NCBI RefSeq assembly: GCF_006402735.1
Contig: NZ_CP017174.1
Location: forward strand, 6,738,001 to 6,802,000
DNA from: Myxococcus xanthus
GTDB taxonomy: Bacteria; Myxococcota; Myxococcia; Myxococcales; Myxococcaceae
Direction of reading: 5' to 3'
Length of the DNA: 64,000 bases
The position numbers and the translations under genes are program-made. Below, piece by piece: positions 63,255 to 64,000 of this stretch. The notes under the pieces are model-generated. The model saw nothing but the letters and a program-made list of their open reading frames with translations. It did not search any database and had not been told where the DNA came from. How positions within the stretch are numbered: the stretch's first letter is position 1; each line of letters begins with the position of its first letter.

Positions 63255-63405
63255 ATCCTTGCGCCCCGTAGCGGCATCGCCGTTCCAGTCCCTGCCTGTC
63301 GTTGACATGCAGGTGCGTGTTGGCGTGCAGGGAAAATCCCTCCAGCACGGAGCACCGCCACTGCTTGTTGGGAGGGGGCCGGACGTCCACCTCCGTCCAG
63401 CGGAG
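63255..63405 (-). pseudogene. IS91-type (Y2) transposase fragment
   Basis: The minus strand encodes [20 protein letters not shown] followed by [21 protein letters not shown], the conserved [10 protein letters not shown]...DRxGLERLCRYxAR block of IS91-like transposases, after which the frame loses similarity. No ends or other transposase parts are visible. The rest of the 63192-63554 gap holds nothing I recognise. Confidence 0.7.
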
Positions 63406-63554
63406 CCGTTGCTGGCGCGCAAGCGTCTCGTGCCCGCGAAGCATTGCAGGGCAGCAGATGCAAGCATTTGCCGGAGGGGCCCTTCAATGTTCGTGAATGA
63501 CGCAGCGCCTGGCGGCCGCACCACTCGGCGCGGCCGCCATCAGCCCCCCGCGGC

Positions 63555-64000
63555 TCAGGGCTTCTGCTGGGTGGCGGCGGCCTTCATCCGCTCGAAGGCC
63601 GCGATGTATTCCTCCAGCGTATCGAGCCCCACGGCGGCGCGCCGCTCGTTCACCTTCTCGGGGTCCTCCAGCGCCTTGGGCACCGTCTTTCCATCCACCT
63701 CCTCCAACTGGGTGGCGTAGCGCTGCGGCTTGCCGGTATTCACCAGCACCCGGTCCGTGAGGTACGCGAGGTCCTTCGCGGAGCCCTCCCCTCGCGCCAC
63801 GGACTTCTCCAGCATCGGAAGGACCTCGCTCTGAAAGGCCACATCCTGGTCCGCGTGCTGCACCAGCAACCACGCGGCAAAGGTACCGCGCCGGCCCACC
63901 AGGGCGCTTCCCGGCCAGCCCTGCTTCGCGATGACGCCCTTGAGCCAGGTGGTGTTGCGCGCATCGACGTCCATCATCTTCGCCTTGGCGGCCTCATCCT
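63555..64000 (-). CDS. DUF6624 protein, N-terminus outside window
   Basis: About 148 residues are visible; the frame is open at the right edge (DEAAKAKMMDVDARNTTWLKG), so the start lies beyond it. Conserved-looking parts are DVDARNTTWLKGVIAKQGWPGSALVG, AAWLLVQHADQDVAFQ, VARGEGSAKDLAYLTDRVLV and PQRYATQ, as in DUF6624 proteins. Function unknown. Ends QQKP with the stop at 63555. Confidence 0.75.
   Translation of the reverse strand, partial: DEAAKAKMMDVDARNTTWLKGVIAKQGWPGSALVGRRGTFAAWLLVQHADQDVAFQSEVLPMLEKSVARGEGSAKDLAYLTDRVLVNTGKPQRYATQLEEVDGKTVPKALEDPEKVNERRAAVGLDTLEEYIAAFERMKAAATQQKP

Overview
The window looks like a chromosomal segment of a myxobacterium, probably Myxococcus or a close relative. 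The GC content is very high with strongly GC-biased third codon positions, and GTG and TTG starts are common. Two-component and c-di-GMP-type proteins are abundant. A site upstream of recN fits the published M. xanthus LexA consensus as I remember it. No species call is possible without a search.

Left part (1-25.6 kb) is mostly housekeeping. It holds a truncated lipoprotein gene, then sixA-cyaY, then the conserved minus-strand block secA / rpsB-tsf-pyrH-frr, which ends in a response regulator with a degenerate GGDEF domain. After it come rlmM, a second degenerate GGDEF protein, an M23 peptidase, recN with a PP2C phosphatase, a SWIM/SNF2 helicase and apt. Between apt and an HOD-like cofactor-free dioxygenase lies an unlisted 51-residue cysteine-rich peptide gene. 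Two secreted proteins of unknown function follow. A translationally coupled run tetR - AmpG-like transporter - coaD - metallo-hydrolase has a visible promoter and operator.

Middle (25.7-43.7 kb): a secreted GH13 lipoprotein, a 5'-nucleotidase lipoprotein, a DUF218 protein and nadK. A histidine kinase / NtrC-type regulator operon carries its own sigma-54 promoter and upstream palindromes. A diguanylate cyclase follows, then a small envelope-glycosylation group (GT2, ChbG-type deacetylase, methyltransferase, PIG-V-like transferase), and then fadIJ and hemE.

43.7-57.8 kb is the most distinctive part: a divergent alpha-glucan utilisation locus. The leftward arm encodes a GlgX/isoamylase-like lipoprotein, an outer-membrane barrel and a CBM20 amylase lipoprotein. 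The rightward arm encodes an ATPase, a fused MalE-MalF protein, MalG and a large lipoprotein with seven tandem repeats. Together they could bind and cleave starch or glycogen at the cell surface, pass oligosaccharides through the barrel and import them with an ABC transporter whose binding protein is covalently joined to the permease. No dedicated regulator is visible.

Right end (57.8-64 kb): one tRNA-Val and two identical tRNA-Asp genes, each tRNA-Asp followed by a strong terminator. Next to them is a gene graveyard: a broken tyrosine recombinase, frameshifted DprE1- and DprE2-like genes, an FAD-enzyme tail, a frameshifted DUF2917 gene and an IS91-type transposase fragment. Intact genes among them are a NAPE-PLD-like lipoprotein, a di-heme cytochrome c and the truncated start of a DUF6624 protein. 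This looks like an old island at a tRNA attachment site that is decaying.
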